Assembly: GCA_015488335.1 (NCBI GenBank) | Contig: WFNZ01000070.1 | Location: 1 to 61,473, forward strand | Direction: 5' to 3' | Length of the DNA stretch: 61,473 nt | DNA from: Thermovibrio sp. | GTDB lineage: Bacteria; Aquificota; Aquificia; Desulfurobacteriales; Desulfurobacteriaceae | Shown here: positions 61,469 to 61,473 of the stretch, in pieces | How positions within the stretch are numbered: position 1 is the first letter of the stretch | Layout of the letters: the number at the start of each line of letters is the position of its first letter | The notes under the pieces: model-generated | Database searches by the model: none | Seen by the model: the letters and a program-made list of their open reading frames with translations, nothing else | Told to the model about the DNA's origin: nothing | Position numbers and translations under genes: made by a program

Positions 61469-61473
61469 GATGC

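Noticed and set aside
1-61473. CRISPR arrays, tRNA or rRNA genes, transposons
   Set aside because: No regularly spaced repeats, cloverleaf-like sequences, rRNA segments or transposase ORFs were found when reading the window.

Overview
The window looks like a chromosomal stretch of a strictly anaerobic, hydrogen-oxidising, motile bacterium, most likely a thermophile of the Aquificota (Desulfurobacteriaceae-like). This placement is an inference from gene content: a Tat-exported uptake [NiFe] hydrogenase, a second cytoplasmic FrhAGB-like hydrogenase, a HAO-like octaheme cytochrome, an AhbD-like heme-biosynthesis radical SAM enzyme, rubredoxin with a flavodiiron protein, and many charged, Lys/Glu-rich proteins. 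GTG and TTG starts are common and genes are packed, often overlapping by 1-20 bases.

Layout. 0-5 kb: end of an unknown gene, a 37-residue membrane protein, a NIT-domain chemoreceptor, a YyaL/DUF255 protein and a rhodanese. 5-13 kb: a KamA/EpmB-like enzyme, a coiled-coil protein, an MBL hydrolase, secA, a LysM-NlpC/P60 hydrolase and an htrA/sigma-70 pair. 14-20 kb: motA with two motB genes, back-to-back sigma-28-like promoters, a lytic transglycosylase, a degenerate Xer-like protein, scpA, a CBS protein and a DUF2155 lipoprotein. 20-30 kb: a large Fe-S/molybdopterin fusion enzyme, a transglutaminase-like protein, groESL under a perfect CIRCE element, a diguanylate cyclase, glyA and rpiB. 30-42 kb: the hydrogenase island (hypF, FrhAGB-like subunits, an ArsR regulator, the uptake hydrogenase with cytochrome b, then protease-hypC-hypA-methyltransferase-hypB). 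42-53 kb: TolC and HlyD, a VapBC pair, rubredoxin/flavodiiron protein, an NapH-like polyferredoxin with a CD1871A-type mini-protein and Mrp, suhB, a two-component system, an unknown protein with an HEPN-like motif, a thioesterase and a Cys-rich lipoprotein. 53-61.5 kb: prfA, the octaheme cytochrome, the AhbD-like enzyme, a MjaI-type restriction-modification system wedged before hemE, and an Fe-S protein with an in-frame UGA.

The genes together describe H2 oxidation at the membrane, cytoplasmic H2-linked ferredoxin or cofactor chemistry, periplasmic multiheme nitrogen-oxide chemistry, O2/NO detoxification and flagellar motility.

The strongest unusual signals are: (1) an in-frame UGA followed by a SECIS-like hairpin inside a four-cluster ferredoxin (60806-61402), a candidate selenoprotein; (2) about 55 copies of the palindrome GGAGCTCC, in all reading frames and in terminators, resembling a HIP1-type iterated palindrome; (3) divergent sigma-28 promoters with a hairpin-rich leader at 16.2-16.4 kb; (4) a Xer homologue at the scpA locus that has lost its catalytic residues; (5) an m4C methyltransferase carrying an SNase-like domain. 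No rRNA, tRNA, CRISPR array or insertion sequence was seen.
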